Shown in pieces: positions 11,641 to 24,333 of a DNA stretch of 64,000 nt. The notes under the pieces are model-generated. The model was given only the letters and a program-made list of their open reading frames with translations, did not search any database and was not told the origin of the DNA. Positions within the stretch are counted from its first letter, which is position 1; each line of letters starts with the position of its first letter. This DNA comes from Welwitschia mirabilis (lineage: Eukaryota; Gnetophyta; Gnetopsida; Welwitschiales), in assembly GCA_051453625.1 (NCBI GenBank), contig JBOZIK010000001.1, forward strand, positions 110,870,667 to 110,934,666. The letters run 5' to 3'. Made by a program: the position numbers and the translations under genes.

Positions 11641-13449
11641 TATTAATCTTGAAAATATTCTCTATAATATGTCTTAAAAGTTACCTTTATAAACATACAA
11701 ATCTTCATAATCTTTCTAAAGATTAATTTTTCAATTTAGACTGTAATTAGTATCTTCATATACAACATGGATTATGATATCTTACAAAGTACTTTATAGT
11801 AAAAATATAAATCCATATTCCTCCTTTATTTCAATAATCTTACTACAATTGCATGTTGAGAGTTTTTTCTTAGATGCCTTCATATTAAAATTAGTTGGTA
11901 TTAGCTATTCTTTAGCTTCACATAATTGTTCTTCAATAAATAAATTCGCATAGCTTATTCTAGGTCATTGGTATCATCAATATAAACATTCATAAAACTT
12001 ATTCTTACATTAAGTGAGTTGCCTAATCACCTTCATCGCAATGCTAAACTTCATGGCATATTGACTTCAAATATTTACATAAACTCTTTTGTTAATCATG
12101 ACCTTCTAATCTTTTTCATTTTCTAGGATTATAATGATTATTTAATTAGGACAAAATGTTATGAACTAACATATCTCTCATGTAAGAAATTTCTAATAAA
12201 ATAGTTGAATATGCTTATAAATATGTTAAAACATTTAATTTTATAAGTAAAATTATCTCAATGACCTCCTTGCTATGACTAAAGCAAAATATGCTTTAAC
12301 AATTAAATTCAAACTGCAACTCAAATATGGTAACACTACAATATCTTACATTAAATTGTGAGACACACTTCTAAAGTTGTCATGTAGAAATTCCTTAAGT
12401 CTAGGTTTAAAAATTGTATATCTCTTTCTCATTACACTCCATTGTTATTCACTTCTTCTTTAAATGCCTCTTTGACACTTATCCATGCATAATCTAGTTG
12501 AATTTCCAATTTAATAATTTATATGTGTAATATAGCATCTTAAAGTCTAATAAGTTAAGGATAGAATGCATGTAATAAGGCTAAGGGATTTTAGATTAGT
12601 TGAGCGAGTAATGTTTAGCCTTATAAGGTTGAATAATTATATGCATAATTCATCTAAACAATATTACAAATTTTAATCATATAATAATAGGATTAGCTAG
12701 TTAAGACTTATCATTTAGCTAAGTATTACAATATGTAATCCAATGATAACTACAAATGAGGGATCAATTTATATAAGAATTTTTTTAAGATAAGTGTTAT
12801 TTAAAGATTTGCTAATAATAGTATATAGGCTAAGTAGATAAGCCATGGAGTTAATTCATTAATGCAAGTAATGCCTCTTTATTTTTATCCACCAACATAT
12901 CAAGATAATATAGAGAGAATATTTTTCATGCTAATGGAATAAAACTTCTACTATATCTACCTTAGCTACTAAAAAGTTTTCATTCGATAGAGGTAAAGAA
13001 TCAATTTATTGAATTGTATTTTCATTCCTACTTACATAATTAATGAAATTAATTTCTACATCATTTAGATTAGTTTTCTTTTTTAATTTGAAAAAATTTT
13101 AATTTTCTTAATTTTCTTTATAATCTCATTGATGTTATTTTTAATCATAACATATCCTTTGCTATCTTCACAGACTTAGCACCAACATAACCCTATTTCT
13201 TTTTCAAATCATTAGCACCATCAGCATATTATTTTGTAACTTGTAAGGCTTATTAGCATCTTCTTTTTCCATCTTCTTACTATCATTGCTATCTAGAATC
13301 TTAGTCCCATTGGTAATTTGCATAGCTTTTGTTTCTTTATCTATACTTCCATGATAAGACTCTTCAGGAATAGGCTTGATGTTATAATCTTAGTTTCTTA
13401 TGTATTATTATTATTTTATATTTCATTAGTAGTTATAAAGCCTTCATGA
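11641..13449 (-). other. Decayed internal region of the Tekay-like element
   Basis: No clear RT, RNase H or integrase motif could be read in any frame. Given the 3.1-kb internal length, I infer a deletion between gag and the 3' end of pol, with heavily mutated residual sequence here. Confidence 0.4.
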
Positions 13450-14450
13450 AAACTTAAATAGTAGTGGAAGAAAATTTAACTTCAATAGAAATAACTTCTA
13501 GATTTGGCTAAATGACATCTTTTATACATTTGTTATAGATTTTTCTTATTTCTTCCTTTCAAGGCAATTTCTAAAATAGTAGGATCTCTAATGTAGAAAA
13601 CGCTCCATGCTCTTGAAATTATTAGTTATATATTAAAAGACTATCTTTAATTGGTAGTCTTACAAATCTATCTCTTCTTCAAGTTGGATAAGTCTGCTTT
13701 CTTTCTTGAAGTTTAGTGTTACTCCAGTATCGATTGAAGTCTTATTTACTCTTCCTCTTCCTCTGATCATACCTATATGCTGAGTGAATAGTTTCTCCCA
13801 AAGTTACATTTTTCTATATGTTAGGGTATTCTTCTTTTTGCTCTAATATTTTTATTTATGACACATAAATCCTCACTAGTTATAGCCTTCTCTAAGGCTT
13901 CTATAATAGTCTTTGATTGAAATAATTTAACTCTATTTAGAATTATTGTATGTAAATCAATCATAATTCTTTTGATATCTACTTCTCCGTACCTACTTAT
14001 AAGATTGTAAAACTAGTGGCCTTTACATTTATGTAAATTTTTAAGATGTATCTACCTTTATATCTTCTTTTAAATTCTTCCCATTTCATAAGTGTTGAAA
14101 ATAATGATTAAAAGCTTTTCTATTTCACCATATTTCTACATTCCATCATAAAAGTTACTTTTTTAACAAGTTGACAAGTAGTGAAATTGAATAATTCTAA
14201 TTTGTCTTACATACAAATCAGTCATGCTTTCACATGTATCATGTTGTTGGTACCTTAGAAAGTTGGAGGATTTATAATCTTAATTTACATCATCATTTTT
14301 TTGATAGAGTTGCCATATTTCCAACCATTGCTTGTTCATAAAGATTATTTACTAAATTGTTAGCTAGATCTACTAATGTTTTAACTTTAGTTAGTTAGTT
14401 AACTATTTTTCTTGTAGTCATGTTAATCCTATGGAGATCACGATACACAT
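13450..14450 (-). pseudogene. gag: Gag-like remnant of the Tekay-like element
   Basis: It lies directly downstream of the PBS in sense orientation. Minus-strand pieces such as MKWEEFKRRYKG and KLFQSKTIIEALEKAI fit the layout of the chromovirus retrotransposon-gag domain (W-x-x-F-K motif, then a helix-rich segment). Frames are broken by many stops. The gag assignment depends mainly on position; the sequence match is weak. Confidence 0.45.
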
Positions 14451-14611
14451 ATTAAATATCTTATTTTCATGATAAAACTTGCAACTCTATAGAGTTAAGC
14501 CAAGTGAAATTACAACCTACCTTTTAACATTAGTTATGCCTAGTGAATTTATTAATTCACACTCTAATGTTAAAATGACTTAACAATTATGCCCAACTAA
14601 ATTACAACCTA

Positions 14612-14624
14612 GGCTTTGATAGAA
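14612..14624 (-). other. Primer binding site, initiator-Met type, decayed
   Basis: The minus strand reads TTCTATCAAAGCC, then taggttgtaat. The canonical iMet PBS is TGGTATCAGAGCC. It lies 3 nt from the inferred end of the right-hand LTR, which fixes the element's orientation as minus. Confidence 0.75.
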
Positions 14625-14627
14625 AAA

Positions 14628-17600
14628 TTTAATACAAGGACTTCTACAATTAAAAATACAAACTCATTCTAATGCTAAAGTGTAATGATTAGAACTTCTG
14701 TTCTAAGATTAACTAATAAGAGATGAGGTATTTGTAATAATTTTACCAAGTTAGTCCCTTGAAATATACATAAATTTGTACAACTATTGTATTATAATGC
14801 CCTAAGTTACAAAGGAAACTATTTATTTAAGCATTACAATAAGAGGAAAAAATTATTGATAATCTAAGAATAAGTTCCAATTTAGAAAGATAAAATAAGG
14901 GCCTCTTATCGTTCAATTATTTTTCATGAAGCTATTAGATAATTAATAAAACTAACTAGTGATGTGCAACTATAGATTAGAAATAATATTAATTAATGAT
15001 ATTATGAACCTAGCTAGTGATTTCAAGTAGGCTCAAGAATGTTCTGGATTTTTTTTAAATAATTAACAATGTCCAACATTTCCTCTAGTGCTAAAAACAT
15101 AGGAATTTTATGTTCAAAGAATAAGTAGGACATAAATATTAATGCTTAAATTAGCTATATTAACTAAATTTATAATAAAATATATAATTAATTAATTAAT
15201 ACCTACTAAAACCAAGGCTTTAATATTTTATAGAATTATGCATAAATTTTATAGATAAGAGTATGATTGTAAGTGGTGATGGGCAAGAACTTAAATGCTA
15301 AAAAGTTCATATTTTCTCTACCTCTAAGGGTTGAATCCATAACCTTGATGCTACTTGATATCTATTTTAATCACTAGGTCAAATTATTAATTTGATGAAC
15401 TAAATGATTACACATCTTAATGAACAACTGGACATCTAATGAAGGAACATTATTGATAACATGGACTGAAATTTTAATGTTAGACTATAAGTCTATGGAT
15501 TACTCTCTTCCTCATGTCATTTTGAAAGTCTTAAGGAGAGAAGATATTGTGATATGTGCATGGACTCGATAGGAAAGGAAAAAGGCAATTAGAAATAATG
15601 TTGACATGGCAGGTTACAAGAGGATAGAATTATCGATGGACATCAAAGACATGAGGAGGGAGAAGTGTGATTCATTAAATAGAAGACACAATTTTTAAGA
15701 TTTTCTTTTAATGATTCTCAATAGGGATTAGAGCATTTACTTGATATTATTTGTGTCTACTTATTTAATCACTAGCTAGAATGACATGGATAACGAGAAG
15801 TACTATTCAGGAATTAAAATATCTAAGGAGTAAATCCATTTTGATGATGATTTGATATCTCAAGCTAAATTATGCTTGAGCAGCATTTGATTTATTTAAG
15901 GGAGAAGAAAATGAATGAAATATAATCAATTGCATTTATGATTTTTTTGGTTGTATTTCATGAGCATTAATCAAAATAAGATAGATGCTTGAAAATTTTT
16001 TTTTTCAAATATTGATTTCTATCATGAAGGACTTTAGTCATTTTTATCAACTAATAATGTGTTGCATTTGCTAGCTTGCCAAACATTTTACTTTCTCTTT
16101 CAATGCTCATCATTTTTAACTACCATTCTAGGATTGATATTGGAATAAATGAGTATTATTATAGAAACAAAAATGAAGCACAAAAAAAAAAAAAAAAAAC
16201 ACTCAATTCATAGAGATTTTAAAGAACACTGCATTGGAAGGAATCACTACATTAAAGAGAACACTAATGGTGTTTGAGTTCTTAGGAGGAAGTGAAATAA
16301 GTGAGGCATAAAAAGATAGCTCATTAATGCATTTTGCAAGAGGAGGAGTATAATCAGACATTATGAATAAAACATTTGTAATAGCTCAAACAAATGAAGA
16401 GAAGCAAATTATTGAACTAATAATGTAATGTAATGACACATGGGTGGAAGGAAGGGAATTGTGCAAGCATTGAGGTGATTAATAATTCCTATAGCATGGG
16501 TAGAGAATACTCCAATCACACTTGTTAATGGTTCATGATTCCTTTAATGTTAATATGAAATAAGATTAAAGTTAAATTCTAAAGTAATTATTACTAACTA
16601 CCTACTATAGATTCCCAGCTTAGCACATGTTAATAATGCTCTGTGCTTATTCTGAGCTCACAGATGATGATCTATGCTTACTAAACTTCCAAGAAAGCAT
16701 AGATATAGGTCATAACAATATGGACAACAGAGGTCAATGATCCAATTGGAACACTCATGAAGATGCCCATACTAAGATTTAAAGAAAATAACATGAATTT
16801 ATACAACCTTATCAAAAGATGAATTCTTTATTAAATCAAATCTTATTTTGTGCTTAACAAGCTAATAGGCTAGAGATAAGGTAGGAAATGGAGAGGTGTT
16901 AAGTTCAAATATATAAAGTGTCAAACCTATTTTATTTTTTATTTTTTAAATTTAATCTTCCATAATCTTAAAGGTTAATACAATAATGCCCATATGAAAT
17001 TAAGTATCTATTTAAAATTCATCCTCCTAAATATTTCTACCAAGGCCTCTATAATAACTTTTATTGCTTTCCAATTTATCATTTAATTGTAAACACATTA
17101 TTCCTTTGGAAATTACAATGTAAGAAATATATCTAGCATTATTTAAGTGATTAATAAATGGCATTAGCACTACATTTCCAGGTATAATTTCCAAACTTTT
17201 ACCCTTAATTAGACTATAAATTTTCAAGGAACTATTGCAAGTGATACATAAAATATATGTTAACTTCAAACTTTATTGAAAATAGTTCAAGAAAAGATAT
17301 CCATAATTAACATTCAATATAATTTTGGTGCAATTACATAATTAAATATTTCAAGCTTCTCAATAAAATTTGCCAAGAAAAGAATAAGGAACATATGATC
17401 AAATTTTCATATTTCAATAATATTTTCCATGAACAATAATCATAATATAATTCTCTATGTATCAAACTAAGAAATTTCATAAATTGTAAAGGTTATACAT
17501 AATAAAAATAGAGTTTAACTATTAATGTACATTCAATGAAACATTATTTAAGAATGGTATATTATGACCTCAAATTTTAGACACATAACACTAAATATTC

Positions 17601-19149
17601 AAGATTAATAAATGAATATAAGATCATTCAGCATAATTTTCCAATAAGATTAGAATAATAATCCTTTACATCTTTATGTCCACTTTAGTAATCATACTCC
17701 AGATTTTTCACCTATAATACAAGGAATGTGGAATGAGAACTATGAATATCTAATAGCTTCTAGTATGTTCTAGGCAAGGTAAGATAAGACAAGGTAAAGA
17801 TTTTTTAAATGTCATGATAGGAAGGACAAAAGTAAGAACTTTAAGAACAAGTTATATCATAATAACATCAACCTTATGATTATTAAATAAGAATTATCAA
17901 ATATTTACTTTCTCATATTTCAATCACTCCACTGCCTCATTTGGCGATTTGTGAAGCCCATTGCCTCATTTGGTGATCTGTGGTTCATATTTTTTTTTAC
18001 TTCACTACCTCATTTGATGATTTGTAGAGCTCACTACCTCATTTGGTAATCTATGATTTTCAAATATATTTATATTTCACATCTTATTCACTTCACTACC
18101 TCATTTGATGATCTGTAAAGCCCACTGCCTCATTTAGTGATCTGTGATCAATCTATCATTCCCATTACCTCATTCAGTGATCTATGGCTTCTTTACTTCA
18201 CTACCTCATTTGATGATATATGAAACCACTACATAATTTCATGATTTATGAAATTATATAACCATAAGTTCATAATAAATTATGATATCAAAAGAAGTAT
18301 GATAAGGTACAATCATAAAGTATCAACTCATAACAAAAACAACTTAAGTTTATATCATCAAATTATTAAGTACAAAAAATAATAGGAGTTAAGACTTAGA
18401 ATGAGACTTATTCTACTTTAATTAAGCATCACACATTTTTATATTTATTTCACAAGAAAATAAACACAAAAACCACAATAATGGAATGCATACAAAAGAA
18501 AGGACCAATAAGGAAGCAAGAATGAATAGAGCCATACCCATATCAGATCATGGTATTTGAGGACTTCAAAGATATTTTAAGTTTTCAAATCTCCTAAACC
18601 TCCTAAGATTAAAGATTCAAAGGTAAAGTATTTTCAAAAATTAAGCTAAATTTGAGGGAGGAAAAACTCTATTTATAATGAAAGAACATGGGTAAAGTGA
18701 AAGAACTCAAGAATATAAAAGAATACATCATGATCCAACAGTAAAGGTGGGGGTTTCATAACATCTTATAAAGTCTTGCTTAGACACTAGGTACTTTAAT
18801 AATATAAAAAGAATGCTTTATATTCTATTACATTTAATCATAGTAATGAGGAAAAATAAATAATAAGCTTTCATAATTAACATTTAATCATGCATACCTT
18901 TTAAGAAGGTGTAACAATAATAATAGGTAAATGATATCCTCATTAATACAAAATATTATTGAATATTTATAAAGTAATATTTAATCTTTACAAGACAAAA
19001 GGTGCTCAAAGCATAATTTAATAAAATAGCACCTTAAAAACATAATATTTATATCAATTAGAGATTTCAAAATATATAAATCTTTTTAATAATTAATTAA
19101 CCTTAATATTTGCACCTTTTTAAAAAACATTAAAAATATGGACGTGACA
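14628..19149 (-). repeat. 5' LTR of the Tekay-like element
   Basis: About 4.52 kb, the partner of 6988-11526. The sense start TGTCACGTCC is at 19149. The frame at 17027-17269 is not preserved in the partner LTR. A 20-base oligo-A run lies near 16180-16199. The last 95 bp (19055-19149) match the LTR end at 20795-20886 (about 95%) better than the partner LTR (about 82%), which hints at conversion or at an allelic relation with the sequence across the gap. Confidence 0.85.
17925..18245. repeat. Minisatellite in the 5' LTR, partner of 10310-10635
   Basis: Degenerate units of CACTGCCTCATTTGGTGATCTGTGAAGC. Copies here are slightly better preserved than in the 3' LTR. Two AT-rich spacers interrupt the array at the same places in both LTRs. 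Confidence 0.75.
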
Positions 19150-20004
19150 TGCTCTCACTAGTGTCATTGGTTCTCTCCATCTTTCACTAAATTTTGCACA
19201 TGGTTTTTTCTAATAGATGAGGTTAACTTATGGCACTAAAATATCTGCACTGTTTATGATTAGGCTAATAAGATAAGGATGTCCTAAGGTCTATCCCATG
19301 TGAAACAATGAGATGATATTCATACATAATACAAAACCCAAATTTTGAAAAAGAATGAGTAAAGAGTATACAATGAAAGTCTGCATGGGTTTACATGAAC
19401 TATAATTACCTCTTTAACTAAAATGTTGTGGAAAGTTATCAAACTAAGAATTGAGACATTAGGTGTTATGTATTTTCTCTCAATATCTTTAACAAATTGT
19501 ATTCTATTATGCCTAAATAAAACATTACTTACTTAATGTTGAGACACATTGATAGCTCTGGAACTAAATATTTATTTAAAAGAATGATTATAAAACTATG
19601 GAACATCTGTATCATCTATGCTAAGTAATGAATTAATAAAACTCATAACTATATGAAAATTTTTGCCTCTAATATGAGTTTGAAATGCACCAGTTCTGTC
19701 ATCAATTTTATGAATATTTGCATAGAATTCCTTTATCTTTAGAGAAAAAATAATCTAAAGAAGTTATACTATCATTTTTCAACTAAGATGAATAAAGTAA
19801 CTTATGAGCTGGTCTCTATGCCTTTTCTAAAATCCAAGGATTCTCTCTGTAATGATTGAGTTTTTGAACTAAGTTTTAAACCTTCTTTCTACTACCTCAT
19901 CATAGAACTATGGTTCATATTATGATATTAATTATTCCAAGGCTTGTTCCTTATCCCTGAAGGTTCCTACTACCATTATTCTTATAATTTTTAAAAAATA
20001 AAAT
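19150..20004 (-). pseudogene. N-terminal half of the SIRE-like accessory ORF, left duplicate
   Basis: Minus-strand translation includes FYANIHKIDDRTGAFQTHIRG followed by a run of hydrophobic and basic residues. It aligns with the plus strand at about 45070-45640 (FYAKILEMNELG). The FYAN...RG pattern resembles the domain annotated as putative plant transposon protein in plant databases; that is a suggestion only. The copy runs into the N gap on the right and is cut on the left by the chromovirus LTR. Confidence 0.6.
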
Positions 20005-20104
20005 NNNNNNNNNNNNNNNNNNNNNNNNNNNNNNNNNNNNNNNNNNNNNNNNNNNNNNNNNNNNNNNNNNNNNNNNNNNNNNNNNNNNNNNNNNNNNNNN
20101 NNNN
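20005..20104. other. Assembly gap of exactly 100 N
   Basis: The contig on the left ends with sequence homologous to position 21741. The contig on the right starts inside a chromovirus LTR homologous to about 18330. The contigs thus overlap by roughly 1.6 kb and were not merged. Confidence 0.95.
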
Positions 20105-20886
20105 TCATCTCATACTAAGAACAGATAGTGTTAAGACATTGAGAAAAAGGGTAAATGAAGATAAGACATGTATCAAAATAAAATTCATATTTATTAAGCA
20201 TCACATGATTTAACATTTGACTTACAGAAATATAAACACGATGATCTCAATATTGAATGCATAAGAAAGGACCAAAAAAGAAGCAAAAAAGTATAGAACC
20301 ATACTTGTATGTAATTTGAGCTCTTTGAAGATGTTCCAAATTTCTAAATATCCTAGACCTCCTAAGATCCAAGATTTCAAGACAAGGTTATTTCAAAAAA
20401 TAAACCAAACTTGAGGGAGGAAGGACTCTATTTAAAGTGAGAGGACATCATTAAGGTGATGAAACTTAAATGCAAAAGAACATGACATGAGCTAACAGTA
20501 AAGAAGGGGTTACATAATATCTCATAAAGGCTTGCTTGGCCATCGAGTGCTTTAATAGTATAAAAATAATGCTTTCACGTTTAATCATAGTAACGAGGGA
20601 AAATAAATAACAACCTTCCTAATTTACATTTAAATGCATAAATTTCAGGAAGGTACAATAAAATGAAAGTAAATGAAATAATCAACACTACAAGAACATT
20701 CTTAAAAATTATAAGTAATATTTTTAATCAAGATAAAATAAACTTAAGACATAATTTAATATAATAGCATCTTAAAAATATAATATTAGATCCATTAGAG
20801 ATTTCAAAATATTTAAATATTTTTAATAATTAATTAACCTTAATCTTTGCACCTTTTTAAAAAACATTAAAAATATGGACGTGACA
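20105..20886 (-). repeat. Partial Tekay-like LTR at the same insertion site
   Basis: The first 780 bp (sense) of a related LTR, ending in gacgtgaca like 19141-19149. Over 20105-20790 it is only about 75-80% like either full LTR. Over the last 95 bp and the flank it is about 95-96% like 19055-20004. Confidence 0.75.
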
Positions 20887-21745
20887 CGCTCTCACTAGTG
20901 TCATTGGTTCTCTCCATTGTTTACTAAATTTTGCACATGGTTTTTTCTAATAGACGAGGTTAACTTATGACACTAAAATATCTGCACTGTTTATGATTAG
21001 GCTAATAAGATAAGGATGTTCTAAGGTTTATCCCATGTGAAACAATGAGATGATATCCATACATAACACAAAACCCAAATTTTGAAAAAGAATGAGTAAA
21101 GAGTGTACAATGAAAGTCTGCATGGGTTTACATGAACTACAATTACCTCTTTAACTAAAATGTTGTGAAAAGTTACCAAACTAAGAATTGAGACATTAGG
21201 TGTTATGTATTTTCTCTCAATATGTTTAACAAATTTTATTCTATTATGCCTAAATAAAACATTACTTATTTAATGTTGAGATACATTGATAGCTCTGGAA
21301 CTAAATATTTCTTTAAAAGAATGACTATAAAACTATGGAACATTTGTATCATCTATGCTAAGTAATGAATTAATAAAACTCATAACTATATGAAAAATTT
21401 TGCCTCTAATATGAGTTTGAAATGCACCAGTTCTGTCATTAATTTTATGAAAATTTGCATAGAATTCCTTTATCTTTAGATAAAAAATAATCTAAAGAAG
21501 TTATACTATCATTTTTCAACTAAGATGAATAAAGTAACTTATGAGCTGGTCTCTATGCCTTTTCTAAAATCCAAGGATTCTCTCAACAATGATTGAGTTT
21601 TTGAACTAAGTTTTAAACCTTCTTTATACTACCTTATCATAGAAATATGGTTCATATTATGATCTTAATTATTTCAAGGCTTGTTCCTTATCCCTAAAGG
21701 TTTCTATTACCATTATTCTTATAATTTTTACAAAATAAAATGAAG
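20887..21745 (-). pseudogene. N-terminal half of the SIRE-like accessory ORF, right duplicate
   Basis: Same sequence as 19150-20004 at about 96% identity, differing mostly by C/T and G/A transitions. This copy is continuous with module F and the gag of the SIRE-like element on its right, so it is the one physically linked to that element in the assembly. Confidence 0.65.
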
Positions 21746-21764
21746 AACTGATAGGATATCAACT

Positions 21765-22490
21765 TAAATATAAGAAATTATGGAATAATATGTACTTATT
21801 TATAAAAAAGCATTGTTTGTTTCTACTATTGAGATGTCTCAATAATTCAAAATATCTAGCTAGAGAAATCTAAGAAAATTTAGCCTAGAAATTCACCTGA
21901 GATAGACACATGTTAAGCAAGGACTTGAAAATGAGATTTTATAGGTTCTTTTACTATTAAAAAGTGTTAAAATCCTAGTTTTTTAATGTATTTTATTTCC
22001 ATAATAGTACATTCAAGATATCTATAAAATTTGCTATAAAAAATTTCTAATACATTTTCCTACTACTAAGACATTTACAAAAAACCAAGACGTCTAATTT
22101 GAAAAATTAGACTAGCATACCTATCCTTCTAAGAGATCTGTTAAAGTCAAGACATCTAATTCCAAGATGTCTATAAATTTTAGGATAACTTTACAGAGAC
22201 ATCTACAAAATTGAAGACATCTGAAATAAAAGTTCTAGATTTTTCGAATAGAATCTATGACTATTATAACCATAACAATAATGCTTTAAGAAGCTAAAGA
22301 TCACATATATAATTTAAATTTAACTATACAAACTAAATCTAATCATAATCTCAACTGATAAGATAGATGTAATGGAGTTGATATGTTAAGGATGTTACCT
22401 AATTTTCTTACTTGATTAGGCAATGTCCAATTTCCAAGTTCTTGTATGAATTAGTATATCCTTTAATGCTTGAGATTTTGAAGTCTTTTT
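21765..22490 (-). repeat. Module F of the SIRE-like non-autonomous family
   Basis: About 0.7 kb shared with the plus strand at 44092-44770 (reverse complement of this interval). It contains repeated AGACATCT/AGATGTCT words next to TACAAA or TATAAA. In both elements it lies, in sense direction, after protease and before the accessory ORF. No coding capacity recognised. Confidence 0.7.
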
Positions 22491-22559
22491 GAAAAATAGA
22501 TCTTTGTTTCATTGAGTTGTAGGATTATTGTTGTATCTTAAGCATCCACTACCAATTTA

Positions 22560-24300
22560 AGAAGCATGTTTTTGTATTATTTTTAAGATCCAATTTAGAT
22601 TTTAATATTCAAACTTTCCTTAGTCCATTCTACACAACATGACTATATTAATGTACTATACCTATTAGTATTGTTAGTATAATACCTATCTTTAAGCTTT
22701 ATTGGATACATATACTAATAATTATCTTTATAATGATAATAATAGTGAATGATATTATTTGTATATGTTAAATTCTCATACCTTAGCTTATAATTCCATT
22801 TTTCAAATAGAGGGGCTAAACTAGTAGTTGTAGACTTATCATATCCCAAGCCACCCTTGTCATTTGGATTCCTCCTTTGGGTAAGCATGTATTTAAGGTT
22901 TCTTTGCCTTATGTAAATTTTTTAGTGATTTTTTTAAATCTAAAAGTTCCTATCTTACATTCTTTAAAACACACATTAGTTTATCAACCTTAATTTTAAG
23001 AGCTAATTTTTTAGTGCATAATTTATTATAAGCATTTCGTTTTTATTCATATGCCTTTTTGCAAGTATTAAGTAACCTTTTCATCTTTGTACATAATTCT
23101 TGTAGGTTAATCAACTATTCAAAAATTAATTTATATTTTCCTTAATACTCATACCTATGTCATCTTCAGTATATGAATCACATTCCTATTTTGAATCATT
23201 ACATTCATCTTGTGTATATGCTATAGCCATAAATGAAGAATGTGTTTTCTCATTATGTAATGCTTCTTCTTCTATGGCCTTATCATCATTATTCCATTGA
23301 ATAAATAATGATTTATTCATTTTAGAATATTTCTTTTATTCATTTTCCTACAATCTATTAGTGCTAGGGCATTCTAAGGCAATATGTCCTCTTCTTCCAC
23401 ATACCCAACATTCTATTTTTAAAATATTTGAAACTAAAATATTATTAGATGACTTACATTTAAACTTACTTTTTGCTTAAAATCTGAATTATCTTTTGAG
23501 CTTGTCTCTTCTATTGTACTTGGATGAAAATAGTCTTTTTACCCTTTTTGTAATGAAGGCTAGTTCCTCATCTTCATCATCAAAGTTACATTCTTCTTGT
23601 TCTTCTTTCACCTTTTCTTTTGATCTATAATTTGTGCTTTAGCTTGCCTTAAGTGCAATGATTTTCTCTTTTACAGCTCCATTTGAATGAGATTCATTCC
23701 ATACACTATAAGAGAACTCTATAAATATTTTATCTTTATTGTGTTAAAATCTTTAAATTCTTTCATAGTTATGATCTTTAACTTATAATTAAGGGTTAGT
23801 GAAATAACAACCTTTTAAATTACCTTTCTTCATGAAGATCTTATCTAATGCCACATATTGCATTCAAAATGTTTGAAACTCTAGTAAAGTACTCATAAAC
23901 TCTTTCTTCTTGGTTCATCTTTAGATTCTCAAATTAATTTGTTCAAACTAGAAGCTTAGAAAATTTCTTATACCATATTATATCCTGCTATTCTATTGAA
24001 CTCTTTTATAGATAAATTGGAATAAAGTATATTCTTAGCTTTAGAGTCATACATGAAGGAATCATTTTCTTCATTTATCTAGTCTTTTTTTTTCTTGATC
24101 TAAGAAATGGTATTTTATACAACATTTGTAACATTCTTCATAGGATTTTATTATTCTTCTTCTATGCTCTACCTTACCTAAAAATCAAAACACTATAAGT
24201 ACACCTACATTCTCATCTTTCAATAGGTATAGTTTTTCCATCAAATAGAGAAGGTCTAATAGATAACTTCCCTTCCATTATTCACTCAAGAAAGTTACTT
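22560..24300 (-). pseudogene. gag: Copia gag with CCHC knuckle and start of protease
   Basis: Minus strand, in order: a UBN2-type gag core near 23960-23650 (MNQEERVYEYFTRVSNILNA), an acidic stretch EEQEECNFDDEDEELAF, an intact zinc knuckle CWVCGRRGHIALEC at about 23367-23415, the conserved spacer NDKGGLGYDKSTTTSLAP at 22811-22870, a second knuckle-like CYYYH region, and a damaged protease active site (SGCLRY in place of DSGCSRHM) near 22570. This is typical of SIRE/Maximus-like Ty1/copia. Several frameshifts and stops are present. The knuckle is the best preserved part. The sequence passes into module F just after the active site. Confidence 0.8.
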
Positions 24301-24320
24301 CTTTTCATGAGTATTCACTC

Positions 24321-24331
24321 TGTTACCACTT
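24321..24331 (-). other. Primer binding site, initiator-Met type
   Basis: The minus strand reads TGGTAACAGAG, one base from the canonical TGGTATCAGAG. It is 2 nt from the 5' LTR end, and gag follows in sense direction. Confidence 0.8.
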
Positions 24332-24333
24332 GA

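Larger units (their letters stand above)
6988..19149 (-). mobile_element. Tekay-like chromovirus (Ty3/gypsy) with 4.5-kb LTRs
   Basis: Two direct repeats, 6988-11526 and 14628-19149, flank a 3.1-kb internal region. The minus strand gives the expected order: 5' LTR on the right, iMet-type PBS at 14624-14612, gag-like sequence, chromodomain-type pol end (EVATWK, FEDETF, then GGE) and 3' LTR starting TGTCACATCC. These pol-end and PBS signatures are characteristic of the Tekay/Del chromovirus lineage. The internal part is shorter than a full gag-pol, so most of RT, RNase H and integrase is deleted. A decayed target duplication, tgccc at 6983-6987 and tgctc at 19150-19154, supports the borders. 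Confidence 0.8.
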
